The notes: generated from the sequence alone by a model not told the origin. Positions 1 to 8,718 are shown, counted from the stretch's first letter. The stretch is DNA of 64,000 bases from an uncultured bacterium (GCA_905214105.1 CAJMKK010000004.1:124001-188000); one strand, 5' to 3'. Program-made: numbers and translations.

Positions 1-3000
1 GTACTCAATCCCCTTATCAGAGCCATCCAAGAACGAAAGCGTCTGCTTCTTCTTATCGCCAGTAGTTTTGGTCTCACGAATAATGTCCTGAAAACCGTCA
101 TCGGTCGCAAGCTGAAGCGTAAACTCCTTCATCTCGCCGCCCTCAACGACCTTAGTCGCCTTAGGAGTCCAAGAGCCGCTGGAAGTGTACGGATTGTACT
201 TGTTGGTGAAGGTCTTTCCCCCGTCGGGGCCATCAATCGAATAATAGCCTTGTTCGTCCTTTTGCAGATCGCTCAGTGAGTTAGTTGAATCTCCGGAGTG
301 TTTAGTCCAACTCAATTTTTTGATCGTGTAGTTATGGATTATAAGCTGTTTGGCTTCGGTCGCATTATCCCGAATCGGAACAGACATGAGCACATCTTTC
401 TTGCCTTCTTCAAGTTCAACCGTAATCTCGTACACGGCCGGGTCGTACGTGATGTCGGGATCATTGCCAGCATTTTCAACCAAATAGTATGTAATCGTGC
501 CAGTCGTACCGTTCGCTGTGAACTGCTCACCAAGGTCAAACTTGATGATGCCACTTGCATCATTACTCGCAGTTCCAACCTCGGTGCAAGCGTCAGGAGT
601 GAATACCCCGCGAGCGATAGGATCACTCGAATCCTTGCGGTAGACCGTAAAGGTGAAATCCCCAGCCTTAAGCTCACGGCCGGCCAACTTCTTGGTCGCC
701 TTCAGCTTAAGGCTCGGGTAGACGTACGTATCCGCAGGCTGACCCAAGTACAGATCGCCATTCGACATGATTCCGCCGCCATGGTCCCAGGAATAGTTGC
801 CCGTGATGAAGGTTCTGGCAGCTTTCCACGCATTATTCGCTTCATCACTTCCAGCTGTGACACCCGAAGACAGACCGACGCTCCGATAAATCTTCACACC
901 GCCATTGGCAGGGATATCGATAGGCTCACTGAGTTCTTTGGTATCACTGCGTTCTTTGCTTCCAGAATACTTGGCGTCTCCGTCGCCGAGCATCTTGCCG
1001 ATTACTGCCGCAAGCGGTTCCTGATGGCCAGCCGCTGCCGCAAGGAAGAAATCGGCATGACCCCTATCGCGAAACACCTTCGATCTGTATGCATCTTTAT
1101 CTTGATTCTTGCCACTACCACCACCTGAAAGATGGGGTTTAGCTTCATTGCCGGTATTGTTCTGTGAGTTGTAAGCATATTTATAATCGCTTTTAAAACG
1201 ATCTTCGCCATCAGACTCAGCGCCGGCAGACGAATTGCCAAAGATTGCCGTGCCCTCAGTGTTCGTTACCAACGTCTTGCCCGTGGGGCAGACTGCAACG
1301 CCACCGCCGTAGCCGCCAGCTTCATTGGCGCTAATGTACGAGTTATATATGAATAGCCTACCAGCAGTATATTCCTTGCCTTGGTCTGAGTTTCCCTGAA
1401 CAAAGATGCCGCCGCCACCCCAGTCAAAGCGAGACATGCAGTGATTGTTTGTGATGTAGACTTTACTATCTTCAGTACCGTTAATCATCGCGTCAACCAT
1501 CTGGCCCACTCGAATGCCAGCACCCTCAGATCGGAAGCTCACGTTAGAGGCAATAATTCCTCCCGTGATATTCAGCCACGCCATTCCTGAGCGAGACGTT
1601 TGGCTATTCCGTTCGACATCGGTAACGTAAACGCCGCCGCCGGCTTCCTCGGAGTAGTTGCCGGTAATCTGACCATAGGAAATAGTGACTTTCGCTCCAT
1701 AGTTGGCAGCAAGCCCAGCGCCACCATGGTCACCGTTGCCATCCGTGCCGCAGAATTTAGCCATTCTATTATTCGTGATATAGCCACCAGAAACGGTCAC
1801 GATGCCGCCCTCGGCCATAATGCCGCCACCGAGTCCCGCGCCGAGCGTGCTATTACCGGAGATTATGCCATTAGTTATGGCAACCTCGGAATAACGGGCA
1901 TACACACCACCGCCCCTATTAGCGCTGTTGCCGGCAATGACGCCGCCAGTCAGTTTAAGGGTCGAGACGTCGCCTTTCTCGTTGGATACCATAATGCCCG
2001 CGCCGACACCCGAGCCGGAAGCGCCGCAAACGTATCCGCCGCTCATATTGACGGCAGAGCCGTTCTCGGCATAGATGAGGTTGCCGACGTTGCAGTCCTT
2101 TTTCTGCGTAATAGCGCCACTTTCGAGGTTAAACGTGCCATGTTGGTAAACGTTAATGAGCCTCATCTTGGAGTTCTTGGTGGCTCCAACAATTGCACCC
2201 TTAATAGTCGCCTTGTACTCTTTGATCTTCTCAGTGGTACCTACACCACTTGCAGCCGATTCGGTTACGTAATAGGTAAGATCTTCCGGAACTTCATTAC
2301 CGTCATAAGACATTATTGCCGTCTTGCCATAATTTTCAGGTGTCAGGTGCTCGTCCTTATCTTGCAGCTGCTGGCCGTCGGCAACTTTCTCCGGTACTTT
2401 CCCGGAATCCATGACCGTAAGCGTCGCATAATCTGCAACATCGAACAACGGACTGGCACTACTATCGTGCTTAATCTTGAAGCCATTTAAGTCCAAGGTG
2501 ATCTTGGTGTTTGCCCCTTCAAGCCGAATCTCATCGTCGCACTCAATATCGGCAGTTAGCTTAAAAGTAGCAGCACCGTTTCCATCGCGTTGATCCTTGT
2601 TAAGGAGCTTTGACTTCAGATCTGTCCCGCTGCTAATTTCATGAGTCGGTTCATTCTCTGCAGCAAGTGAGATTGCGCCCTCGCCGTTAGCACCGTCATC
2701 CACACCCTTGGCTTCCGCACCATCAGCAGCCGAGTCTGCGTCGACGGTATCCTCGCTCGCGTCATCCTCGGCATCATCACTATTCTGGTTTTCGGCATCC
2801 CCGTTAGTAGTGTTTTCTACATCAGTAGACTCACTTGAGGAACCCCCCCCCATCACAGTTTCCTCGGTATAAACCGTCTGGTCATCGTTGGCAATGGCCT
2901 GCGAGATTGGGGGCATGACGAGCGACAGTACCAGGCTCAACACGGAGGCTCCGCACAAAACGCCTGCCAGTACACGGCGCGTCGCTTTTTTACTCTGCTT

Positions 3001-3024
3001 AGATTTGTCCGAATTCGCTTTCAT
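1..3024 (-). CDS. Large secreted surface protein (adhesin-like), beta-helix plus pilin-type isopeptide domains, 3' end outside window
   Basis: The frame is open for 1008 codons from ATG 3024 to the window edge with no stop, so the gene is partial. GGGGAGGAG lies 6 nt before the ATG. Residues 1-45 form a long signal peptide (Lys/Arg-rich start, hydrophobic core about 18-37, SQAIA near the cleavage site). Residues 58-61 (MGGG) are encoded by a run of nine G. Residues about 62-115 are an acidic Ser/Asp/Glu linker. From about 125 to 700 there are repeated Gly-rich strands (GGGVYAR, GGGIMAE) typical of right-handed beta-helix surface proteins. Around 770-880 is a domain of the streptococcal pilin isopeptide-linkage type (KKLAGRELKAGDFTF), and a second begins near 945. 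Inferred role: adhesion or wall-attached surface structure. A C-terminal anchor would lie outside the window. Function beyond surface location is unknown. Confidence 0.85.
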   Translation of the reverse strand, partial: MKANSDKSKQSKKATRRVLAGVLCGASVLSLVLSLVMPPISQAIANDDQTVYTEETVMGGGSSSESTDVENTTNGDAENQNSDDAEDDASEDTVDADSAADGAEAKGVDDGANGEGAISLAAENEPTHEISSGTDLKSKLLNKDQRDGNGAATFKLTADIECDDEIRLEGANTKITLDLNGFKIKHDSSASPLFDVADYATLTVMDSGKVPEKVADGQQLQDKDEHLTPENYGKTAIMSYDGNEVPEDLTYYVTESAASGVGTTEKIKEYKATIKGAIVGATKNSKMRLINVYQHGTFNLESGAITQKKDCNVGNLIYAENGSAVNMSGGYVCGASGSGVGAGIMVSNEKGDVSTLKLTGGVIAGNSANRGGGVYARYSEVAITNGIISGNSTLGAGLGGGIMAEGGIVTVSGGYITNNRMAKFCGTDGNGDHGGAGLAANYGAKVTISYGQITGNYSEEAGGGVYVTDVERNSQTSRSGMAWLNITGGIIASNVSFRSEGAGIRVGQMVDAMINGTEDSKVYITNNHCMSRFDWGGGGIFVQGNSDQGKEYTAGRLFIYNSYISANEAGGYGGGVAVCPTGKTLVTNTEGTAIFGNSSAGAESDGEDRFKSDYKYAYNSQNNTGNEAKPHLSGGGSGKNQDKDAYRSKVFRDRGHADFFLAAAAGHQEPLAAVIGKMLGDGDAKYSGSKERSDTKELSEPIDIPANGGVKIYRSVGLSSGVTAGSDEANNAWKAARTFITGNYSWDHGGGIMSNGDLYLGQPADTYVYPSLKLKATKKLAGRELKAGDFTFTVYRKDSSDPIARGVFTPDACTEVGTASNDASGIIKFDLGEQFTANGTTGTITYYLVENAGNDPDITYDPAVYEITVELEEGKKDVLMSVPIRDNATEAKQLIIHNYTIKKLSWTKHSGDSTNSLSDLQKDEQGYYSIDGPDGGKTFTNKYNPYTSSGSWTPKATKVVEGGEMKEFTLQLATDDGFQDIIRETKTTGDKKKQTLSFLDGSDKGIEY
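2843..2851 (-). repeat. Homopolymeric G(9) tract inside the surface-protein coding region
   Basis: Nine C on the plus strand are nine G on the coding strand, covering the end of codon 58 to codon 61, just after the signal peptide. At nine G the downstream frame is open to the window edge, so this copy reads as ON. Loss or gain of one G would frameshift the protein near residue 60. Confidence 0.9.
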
Positions 3025-3311
3025 CGATGTCTCCTCCCCAAGAGACCGCGATCTTGCTCTTTCACTATCAAACGTATCTGCGCAATCTGTAATTGCGCAC
3101 GCTTATAGTTCATATTGTAACGATTGTTTGAACATCTAAGCGAAAATACCGATAGTTTTGTAGCGAATTCTCAATTCTCTTGACATTTGCTCGGATTTAC
3201 CTTCGTTTATTCGCTATGAAATATCTATTTCTACTGGTAATTTAGTTGCCTATCATTTTTTAATAGCATTAGATTTATTTGCACAACATTTTGCTCAAGA
3301 GCATGCGTCCT

Positions 3312-3341
3312 GTGAACGGTCGAAAATCGACCGTGAACGGT
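3312..3341 (-). promoter_or_regulatory. LytTR-box-like direct repeat upstream of surface protein
   Basis: On the minus strand the 9-mer ACCGTTCAC occurs twice with 12 bases between copies (3333-3341 and 3312-3320), a 21-bp period. It fits the published LytTR consensus [TA][AC][CA]GTTN[AG][TG] except for the last base. A 7-bp inverted repeat (3317-3333) overlaps it. It lies about 290 bases upstream of the surface-protein start, in the same orientation as the gene. Binding by a LytTR regulator is inferred. Confidence 0.45.
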
Positions 3342-3482
3342 AGATCATTAACCGGGAGGAATAGACTACCAAGTTGATGGGAATATCTTTAATTCATCGG
3401 TGGTCAGAAGCATGATGTTCAGACAACGTTATTTGAATTTTCGCGCAGATTTTAGGTATCAATTCACCCAAATCGCCAGAGG

Positions 3483-3515
3483 CCACCGCAAAGGAGCCTG
3501 CCCCCTTTGCGGTGG
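3483..3515 (-). terminator. R1 palindromic repeat, copy a; likely terminator of HAD gene
   Basis: A 33-base hairpin with near-perfect arms (CCACCGCAAAGG ... CCTTTGCGGTGG) lies 15 bases past the HAD stop. It belongs to a dispersed family with copies at 4447-4479 and 6032-6064. Confidence 0.6.
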
Positions 3516-3530
3516 TCCCCCCCCCCGGCG

Positions 3531-4352
3531 CTATAGCAGATGTTCCTCGATAAAGATCGCGATGCCGTCTTTGTCGTTGCTGGCCGTTACAAAATCGGCG
3601 GCGGCACGGGTGGCATCGCTGCCGTTTGCCATGGCCACGCCCACGCCGGCGTCAGCCACCATGCAGGTGTCGTTGTCCGCATCGCCAAACACGCAGATGT
3701 CCTGGAGCTCCATGTCGTTGAGCTCCGCCACGCGCACAAGGCCGCGCGTCTTGGACACGCGCGGATCCATAAACTCGTAGAGTCGCTGCGTGGTTTGCAG
3801 AGCCGCCGCCTTGGCGGTGTCGTCGGCAAACGTCGATGCTCGCTCAATCACCCGCGGCATTACCTCGGGCGCCATGGTAAACATCACCTTGGGCTGCGGC
3901 TCGCGCAAAAACTCGGCAAAATCGACCACCTGGTAGGGCACGCCGTCGACGCGCGATAGGTGCTCGACGCACGCGTTGCTCTCGGGCACGTAGAACACGC
4001 CGTCTCGGGGGCAGACGGGCGTTGCCGGAAGGTCCGCCATGTGCTTGCAGATGCGCGCGATGGTCTCGCCCGGCAGCGGATAGCTCAGCTCGTTGATGTC
4101 GTGCGCGCGGTCGATGACCTCGGCGCCACCGCAGCCCACGAGCACGTCAACCAGGCCTTCGATGCCCCAGAGCTCGTACATGGCCTCGGTCGCGTGGGCG
4201 TCGCGCCCGGTGCACAGGCCAAAGAGCACGCCGCGTTCGCGCAGGGCGCGGATCGCCGCCACGGTGCGCGGGGACACCGTGTGCTGGCTCGTGAGCAGCG
4301 TGCCGTCGATATCGCAGAACACAGCTTTGATGTGGCTGAAGGTGGCGTCCAT
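3531..4352 (-). CDS. HAD-superfamily (Cof-type) sugar-phosphate phosphatase
   Basis: The protein has 273 aa. HAD motif I is FCDIDGTLL with nucleophile Asp14 and Asp16. The late motif GDADNDTCM (about 223-231) supplies the Mg-binding acidic residues, followed by GVAMANG, typical of Cof/YidA-type HAD IIB phosphatases with a C2 cap. The start at 4352 is preferred because AGAAAGG lies just upstream; a GTG 42 bases further upstream has no ribosome site. These enzymes act in the cytoplasm on small phosphorylated sugars or cofactors; the substrate cannot be told from sequence. The gene stands alone between two palindromic repeats that probably end transcription on each side. Confidence 0.85.
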   Translation of the reverse strand: MDATFSHIKAVFCDIDGTLLTSQHTVSPRTVAAIRALRERGVLFGLCTGRDAHATEAMYELWGIEGLVDVLVGCGGAEVIDRAHDINELSYPLPGETIARICKHMADLPATPVCPRDGVFYVPESNACVEHLSRVDGVPYQVVDFAEFLREPQPKVMFTMAPEVMPRVIERASTFADDTAKAAALQTTQRLYEFMDPRVSKTRGLVRVAELNDMELQDICVFGDADNDTCMVADAGVGVAMANGSDATRAAADFVTASNDKDGIAIFIEEHLL

Positions 4353-4446
4353 GGGGGCCTTTCTGGGTTGTGCGGCGGTGTGGGGTGTATTCACGAACGG
4401 CGTACATGGTATACCAAGGCACAGGCGCGGCCTGTCAAAGCAAAAA

Positions 4447-4479
4447 CCACCACAAAGGTGCCTGGTCCCTTTGTGGCGG
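4447..4479 (-). terminator. R1 palindromic repeat, copy b
   Basis: A 33-base hairpin, nearly identical to 6032-6064 and preceded by the same AAAGCAAAAA. It lies between the stop of the MFS gene and the HAD start, together with R2 copy a. Confidence 0.55.
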
Positions 4480-4511
4480 CCGGACCCGAAGGGTGGCCGG
4501 ACCCGGGGCGC

Positions 4512-4576
4512 AAAGCATCACAACATTCGACGTTTTTCGGCGAAAACGCGATTTTCATCGAATGTTGTGATGGTTT
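4512..4576. repeat. R2 palindromic repeat, copy a; abuts the stop codon of the MFS gene
   Basis: Nineteen-base arms (4512-4530 and 4558-4576; CATCACAACATTCGA against its complement) flank a 27-base loop. The same element recurs at 8616-8681 and 9858-9922. All three copies follow the 3' end of a minus-strand gene, so a terminator or mRNA 3'-end role is likely. Confidence 0.75.
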
Positions 4577-5857
4577 TTACTGCTTTGCGGCACGATCCAA
4601 ATGCCGGCGTCCAAACAGCAGCAACGCCGCGGGAACCGCCGTCACGACCATGCCCGCCCCCACGAGTGTCCGCTGTACGCCAAATGTTGCTGCCAGCCAC
4701 GGGGCAATCGCCAGCGGGGCCACGCCGGCGAACATATTGCCAAAGCCCATGACCGAGTTCACGCGGCCGAGTTGTTCGAGCGGTGCCGCCGTTTGCACAA
4801 TGGTGTTGTGGAGCGGGTTGACGACACCCCAGGCTATGCCCAGGGCGATCTGACCGACGAGGGCAACGTCAACGTACGGCGTCCCCACATAGAGCAGGCT
4901 TCCCAGGCCCACGGACATAAGCGCCACGAGCAGTGTTTTAAGGTTGACCAGGCGCGGCGGCAAGCGGAGCAAGAGGACGGCGCCCAGCACCGCACCCACG
5001 CCGCTGGCCGACGAGAGCCAGCCCATCCATTCGACACCGACGTGCAGAACATCGCGGTAGAAGAACGACTCCAGCGGGTCAAAGGCGCCATAGCCGAAGT
5101 TCGAAAGAAAAATGATGCAAAACAGCAGGGCGAGAACGCTGTTGGTGAAGACTGTCTTGATGCTGGCTGCGAAGGTAGCGCGGGAGGATGCGCTGGGGTT
5201 GGAGCTTTGTCCCGCACGCTCCCCTTCCTCTGCCGAATCGGCATCCGCATGCCCGGCGATATGGCTGGTCCGCGGCCTAAAGCCCCAACCGGCGACGAGC
5301 GCCAGCACTGTAAAGAGCATCATGAGCACAAACACCGCGCGCGACGACGCAGCCGCCGCGACAAAGCCGCCCAGCGTGGGTCCGACGATAATGCTCACGT
5401 TTGAAAACATGGCGATGGCGGAGTTGATGTCTTTGAGCTCGACAGGATCGTCGGTGAGGTAGGCCGGATAAGATGTGGCGATGGGTTGGGCAAATCCCAT
5501 CGTAAAGCCTAGGAGCACCGCGCCGAGCAGGACAATGCCGGTCGCACCACCAAAGGCAATGATTGCCGTGCCGGTTACAAGCGTACCGAAGATGCTCAGC
5601 AAGAAATGACGGCGCGGGCCCCAGGCGTCGAGCGCCGCGCCGCCCGCAAAGGATCCCAAGATCACAAAGACGTTCATAAAGAGGACAGCCAGTGACGTCG
5701 CAACGACCGAAGCTTCATCCGCATAGGTGAGCGTTCCGATGACGCCGATAAAGTAGCTGGTCTGAAAACCGGTGTAGATGAGGAAGCGCATTGCCACCAG
5801 GCGTTTAGCCTGCGCGGACAGCGATGATTGAGGTTTTGAGAAAAGAGAGACGAGCAT
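4577..5857 (-). CDS. MFS transporter (drug/metabolite efflux type)
   Basis: The protein has 426 aa with about 12 hydrophobic segments in two halves and a charged central loop (HADADSAEEGERAG), as in major facilitator superfamily exporters. The first half contains GAALDAWGPRRHF, a variant of the MFS loop 2-3 motif A. The start at 5857 is chosen because AAGGAG lies 5 bases upstream; the frame is open 13 codons further but without a ribosome site. It is expected in the cytoplasmic membrane, and the substrate is unknown. Monocistronic: hairpins lie downstream and more than 250 bases upstream. Confidence 0.85.
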   Translation of the reverse strand: MLVSLFSKPQSSLSAQAKRLVAMRFLIYTGFQTSYFIGVIGTLTYADEASVVATSLAVLFMNVFVILGSFAGGAALDAWGPRRHFLLSIFGTLVTGTAIIAFGGATGIVLLGAVLLGFTMGFAQPIATSYPAYLTDDPVELKDINSAIAMFSNVSIIVGPTLGGFVAAAASSRAVFVLMMLFTVLALVAGWGFRPRTSHIAGHADADSAEEGERAGQSSNPSASSRATFAASIKTVFTNSVLALLFCIIFLSNFGYGAFDPLESFFYRDVLHVGVEWMGWLSSASGVGAVLGAVLLLRLPPRLVNLKTLLVALMSVGLGSLLYVGTPYVDVALVGQIALGIAWGVVNPLHNTIVQTAAPLEQLGRVNSVMGFGNMFAGVAPLAIAPWLAATFGVQRTLVGAGMVVTAVPAALLLFGRRHLDRAAKQ

Positions 5858-6031
5858 GGAGACTCCTTGTTTCATACGAATGTGGACGGCGGGCATTCGC
5901 CACCGTCTGCCAAATCAATCTATCCGCATGAAACATTAAGGACACATCAAGCCCCTTCTCTCCGTTTTTCGCCCGTCATGAACTACTTGGTAGATTGTAA
6001 GGCATGTCTCACACATCTACCAAAGCAAAAA

Positions 6032-6064
6032 CCACCACAAAGGTGCCTGGCCCCTTTGTGGTGG
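6032..6064 (-). terminator. R1 palindromic repeat, copy c
   Basis: A perfect 33-base hairpin (CCACCACAAAGG ... CCTTTGTGGTGG) downstream of moaC-mobB. The flank AAAGCAAAAA is shared with copy b. Confidence 0.55.
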
Positions 6065-6067
6065 AAA

Positions 6068-6122
6068 TGACGTTTGCCCAGATAAAACCTGCCAAAATAA
6101 ACCTGTCCCTTTTTGGCAGGTT
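6068..6122 (-). repeat. R3 palindromic repeat, copy a; terminator-like at end of moaC-mobB
   Basis: A 10-bp stem (6088-6097 with 6111-6120; CCTGCCAAAA/TTTTGGCAGG) lies two bases past the moaC-mobB stop. The surrounding 52 bases recur inverted at 55743-55796 with only a few differences, so this is a dispersed element. Confidence 0.65.
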
Positions 6123-7424
6123 TTAGGCCAGATGATCTTGGATGAGATCGCAGATGGCTCGGGCGTCGTTGATGTTGATGGCTCGGGTCGCAAAGCCGGC
6201 GTCGAATGCCTGGCGTGCCAGGGCCTCGTTGCAGGCAAGGGCCAGCGTACGACCGTCGACCAGGTCGAGTGAGCTCTTGCCGCGCAGACGGTCGACACCG
6301 GAGCGCGCGACCACGATATTGTCGAAGCCCTCGGTCTTGTAGCCCTCGATGATCACCACGTCGACATCGTTGTAGCGCGACAGCAGCTCGCGCGCGGGCA
6401 TCTCGTCCTCCTCGCGCGTGTCGGCGTACTCCGCCCAGCGCGTGGCGCAGATGAGCCCCACGTGTTTGGATCCGGCTTGGTGATGGCGCCAGGTGTCCTT
6501 AGCGGGCACATCGATATCAAAGCCGTGATGCCCATGATGCTTGAGCGAACCCACGCGCAGGCCGCGGCGGGTGAGCTCGGCGATAACCTTCTCGACGAGC
6601 GTGGTCTTGCCCGAGTTTTGGTAGCCGATAAACGCGATCGCGGGGACGGCCGGTGTCGGAGCTGCGGGCGCGACGACGGGTGCGCTCGCGGGCGCGGCAC
6701 CGTCAGCGGCCACGGCCTCAACAGCAGCGACCTGACGCTCGGCACGATCCCACACGCCCGAGCGGCCGCCCTCCTTGTGCAGCAGGCGCACGTCGACGAT
6801 TTCCATGCCGCGATCGACCGCCTTGCACATGTCGTAGATTGTCAGGCACGCGGCACTCGCGCCGGTCAACGCCTCCATCTCGATACCCGTCTTGCCCGTC
6901 ACGCCCGCCGTGACCAGCACGTGAAAGCCGACCTGTCCGTCTGCGCGTGCCGGTGCCCAGCCCTCGGGCACGTCCTCAGCCGGCGTCCCCGCCGCAGCGA
7001 TGGGCGCAATGTCGCACTTGCTCTTGGTAATGAGCAACGGATGGCACATGGGAATGATGTCGCTCGTGCGCTTGATGGCCATGATGCCCGCCACGCGTGC
7101 GCAGGCAAGCACGTCGCCCTTTTTGGCGCGGTCCTGCAGCACCATGGCCTGCGTCTCGGGGTGCATGAGGATGGTGCCCTCGGCGATGGCGATGCGATGG
7201 GTCTCGGCCTTGTCGGACACGTCGACCATGCGCACCTCGCCCTTGGCGTCCACGTGCGTCAGCTCATCGCGACGGGCGTCGCGGGCGGGCTCGGCGGCAG
7301 CGCTGGCAGACGGCTGTGCGGGCGCGGACTCAACGGTGTTGCCGGCCACAGCCGTAGCTTTGTGGGCAGACATCGCGGCCCTGCGAGCGGCCTTGGTGGC
7401 ATCGGCGTACCTGCTCTTGGCCAT
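6123..7424 (-). CDS. moaC-mobB: MoaC-MobB fusion: cyclic pyranopterin monophosphate synthase plus molybdopterin-guanine dinucleotide biosynthesis adapter
   Basis: A 433-aa two-domain protein. The MoaC domain (about 55-225) has MCHPLLITK and EMEALTGASAA, the family's active-site segments; with MoaA it makes cyclic pyranopterin monophosphate. After an Ala/Pro-rich linker, the MobB domain (about 260-433) has a P-loop GYQNSGKTT (267-275) and VVIIEGYK; MobB-type GTPases assist guanylation of molybdopterin by MobA. The first 40 residues are Ala-rich and charged. Start 7424 has CGGAGG upstream; the frame is open 15 codons further without support. It starts 4 bases after the moaA stop, so the two are one operon. 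No moaE, moeA or mobA is in the window. Confidence 0.92.
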   Translation of the reverse strand: MAKSRYADATKAARRAAMSAHKATAVAGNTVESAPAQPSASAAAEPARDARRDELTHVDAKGEVRMVDVSDKAETHRIAIAEGTILMHPETQAMVLQDRAKKGDVLACARVAGIMAIKRTSDIIPMCHPLLITKSKCDIAPIAAAGTPAEDVPEGWAPARADGQVGFHVLVTAGVTGKTGIEMEALTGASAACLTIYDMCKAVDRGMEIVDVRLLHKEGGRSGVWDRAERQVAAVEAVAADGAAPASAPVVAPAAPTPAVPAIAFIGYQNSGKTTLVEKVIAELTRRGLRVGSLKHHGHHGFDIDVPAKDTWRHHQAGSKHVGLICATRWAEYADTREEDEMPARELLSRYNDVDVVIIEGYKTEGFDNIVVARSGVDRLRGKSSLDLVDGRTLALACNEALARQAFDAGFATRAININDARAICDLIQDHLA

Positions 7425-7428
7425 ATGA

Positions 7429-8484
7429 TCATCCTCCGATTTGGGACATAAATCGTTGCGTGCCCTCAATTATCGCGTGTTCCTGCGGTTTGTGAGCCAC
7501 GGCATCGCGCCAAATCGAAAGTACCTGCATATCATCACCACGGCGCAGCGCCTCACGCACCGAATACTCGGCATCGCTGAACAGGCACGGACGCACGTTG
7601 CCATCGGCCGTCAAGCGCAGACGGTTGCAGTTCGCGCAAAAATGATTGGACATGGCGCTAATGAAGCCGACCGTTCCCGCCGCGCCCGGAAAGCGCCAAT
7701 AGCGCGCGGGGCCCGCGCCGGCAGGAGCGTCGTTGATGTCGAGCGGCTCGAGCTCGCCCAGTCCCGCCGCGGTGGCCCCGGCATTGATGCGCGCCCGCAG
7801 CTCGTCGCTCGGCACGGTATCGCTCGCGTCCCACAGCTCGGGATTGAGCGCGGGCGCATGCGGGTCCACAGCGCAATGCGAGCTTGTGCGCTCGTCGCCA
7901 ATGGGCATGTATTCGATAAAGCGCAGGTGGATGGGGCGGTCGAGTGTGAGCCGCGCAAGGGCCGCCACATCCTGGTTGAGCCGGCGCACAACAACGCAGT
8001 TGACCTTAACGGGCTCAAAGCCCCAAGCCAGCGCCGCGTCGATGCCAGCCATGGTCTGCTCGAGTCGACCTAGACGCGTGATCTTTCCAAAGAGCGTAGG
8101 GTCGAGCGTGTCGAGCGAGATGTTAACGCGGTTAAGCCCGGCATCTTTGAGCTGCGGCGCCAGCTTGGGCAGCAGGGCGCCATTGGTGGTGAGCGAGATG
8201 TCCTCGATCTGCGGGATCGCGCGGATGTCACGAATAAGCGGAATAATACGGCGGCTGACCAGCGGCTCGCCGCCCGTCAGGCGCACGCGGCGAATGCCCT
8301 CCCCCGCCACCAAGCGCACAAAACGAGCGATTTCCTCGGCACTGAGCAGCTCGTCATGCGCGCGGGGCGCCACGCCATCGGCCGGCATGCAGTAAATGCA
8401 GCGGAAATTGCACTTGTCGGTAACGGCAATGCGCAGGTAGTTGATATCGCGGCCAAAGCCGTCGTGTTGCACGTGCCCGTCCAC
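7429..8484 (-). CDS. moaA: GTP 3',8-cyclase MoaA, molybdenum cofactor biosynthesis
   Basis: A 351-aa radical SAM enzyme, the usual MoaA length. The SAM-binding cluster is C25-x3-C29-x2-C32 (CNFRCIYC), the second Fe-S site uses C283, C286 and C300 (CANC ... RPC), and the protein ends in the conserved Gly-Gly. It converts GTP to 3',8-cyclo-dihydro-GTP, which MoaC then turns into cPMP; the MoaC domain is encoded immediately downstream. The start is a GTG with GGGGAGGG 5 bases upstream, and the protein begins at the expected N-terminus. Confidence 0.96.
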   Translation of the reverse strand: MDGHVQHDGFGRDINYLRIAVTDKCNFRCIYCMPADGVAPRAHDELLSAEEIARFVRLVAGEGIRRVRLTGGEPLVSRRIIPLIRDIRAIPQIEDISLTTNGALLPKLAPQLKDAGLNRVNISLDTLDPTLFGKITRLGRLEQTMAGIDAALAWGFEPVKVNCVVVRRLNQDVAALARLTLDRPIHLRFIEYMPIGDERTSSHCAVDPHAPALNPELWDASDTVPSDELRARINAGATAAGLGELEPLDINDAPAGAGPARYWRFPGAAGTVGFISAMSNHFCANCNRLRLTADGNVRPCLFSDAEYSVREALRRGDDMQVLSIWRDAVAHKPQEHAIIEGTQRFMSQIGG

Positions 8485-8615
8485 GCAGCCCTCCCCTCAC
8501 GCGGCGTTTTATTCTTCGGAAAACATAATACCCCACGAGAGAATCATGCCGACACCCGTACGACAGGACGGGTCACTTCGAGCAAGTCCGGCTTCCCAAG
8601 CCCATCCTCAGCATA

Positions 8616-8681
8616 CAAACCATCACAACATTCGATGCTTTTCCCGTTTTTGGCAAAAACGTCGAATGTTGTGATGGTTTG
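8616..8681. repeat. R2 palindromic repeat, copy b
   Basis: Nineteen-base perfect arms flank a 27-28-base loop. Almost identical to the copy at 9858-9922, loop included. It lies 37 bases past the stop of the nuclease-like gene. Confidence 0.8.
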
Positions 8682-8718
8682 TCTACCCACGGCACCCCGC
8701 AGAAGGGCCGGAACGCCC

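Larger units (their letters stand above)
3025..3530. other. Intergenic region between surface protein and HAD gene
   Basis: About 500 bases without a convincing gene. From the surface-protein start outward it holds an unusually AT-rich leader (roughly 3100-3300), then a pair of direct repeats and a small inverted repeat (3312-3341), then the R1 hairpin (3483-3515) and a run of ten C (3517-3526) just past the stop of the HAD gene. Small ORFs here have no support. Confidence 0.6.

Noticed and set aside
298..2490. Plus-strand ORFs of 276 and 296 aa opposite the surface protein
   Set aside because: The minus-strand frame is continuous for 1008 codons with signal peptide and pilin-type domains; these are shadows.
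3517..3526. Run of ten C next to the HAD gene as a second phase-variable tract
   Set aside because: It lies after the stop codon, outside any coding frame or obvious promoter.
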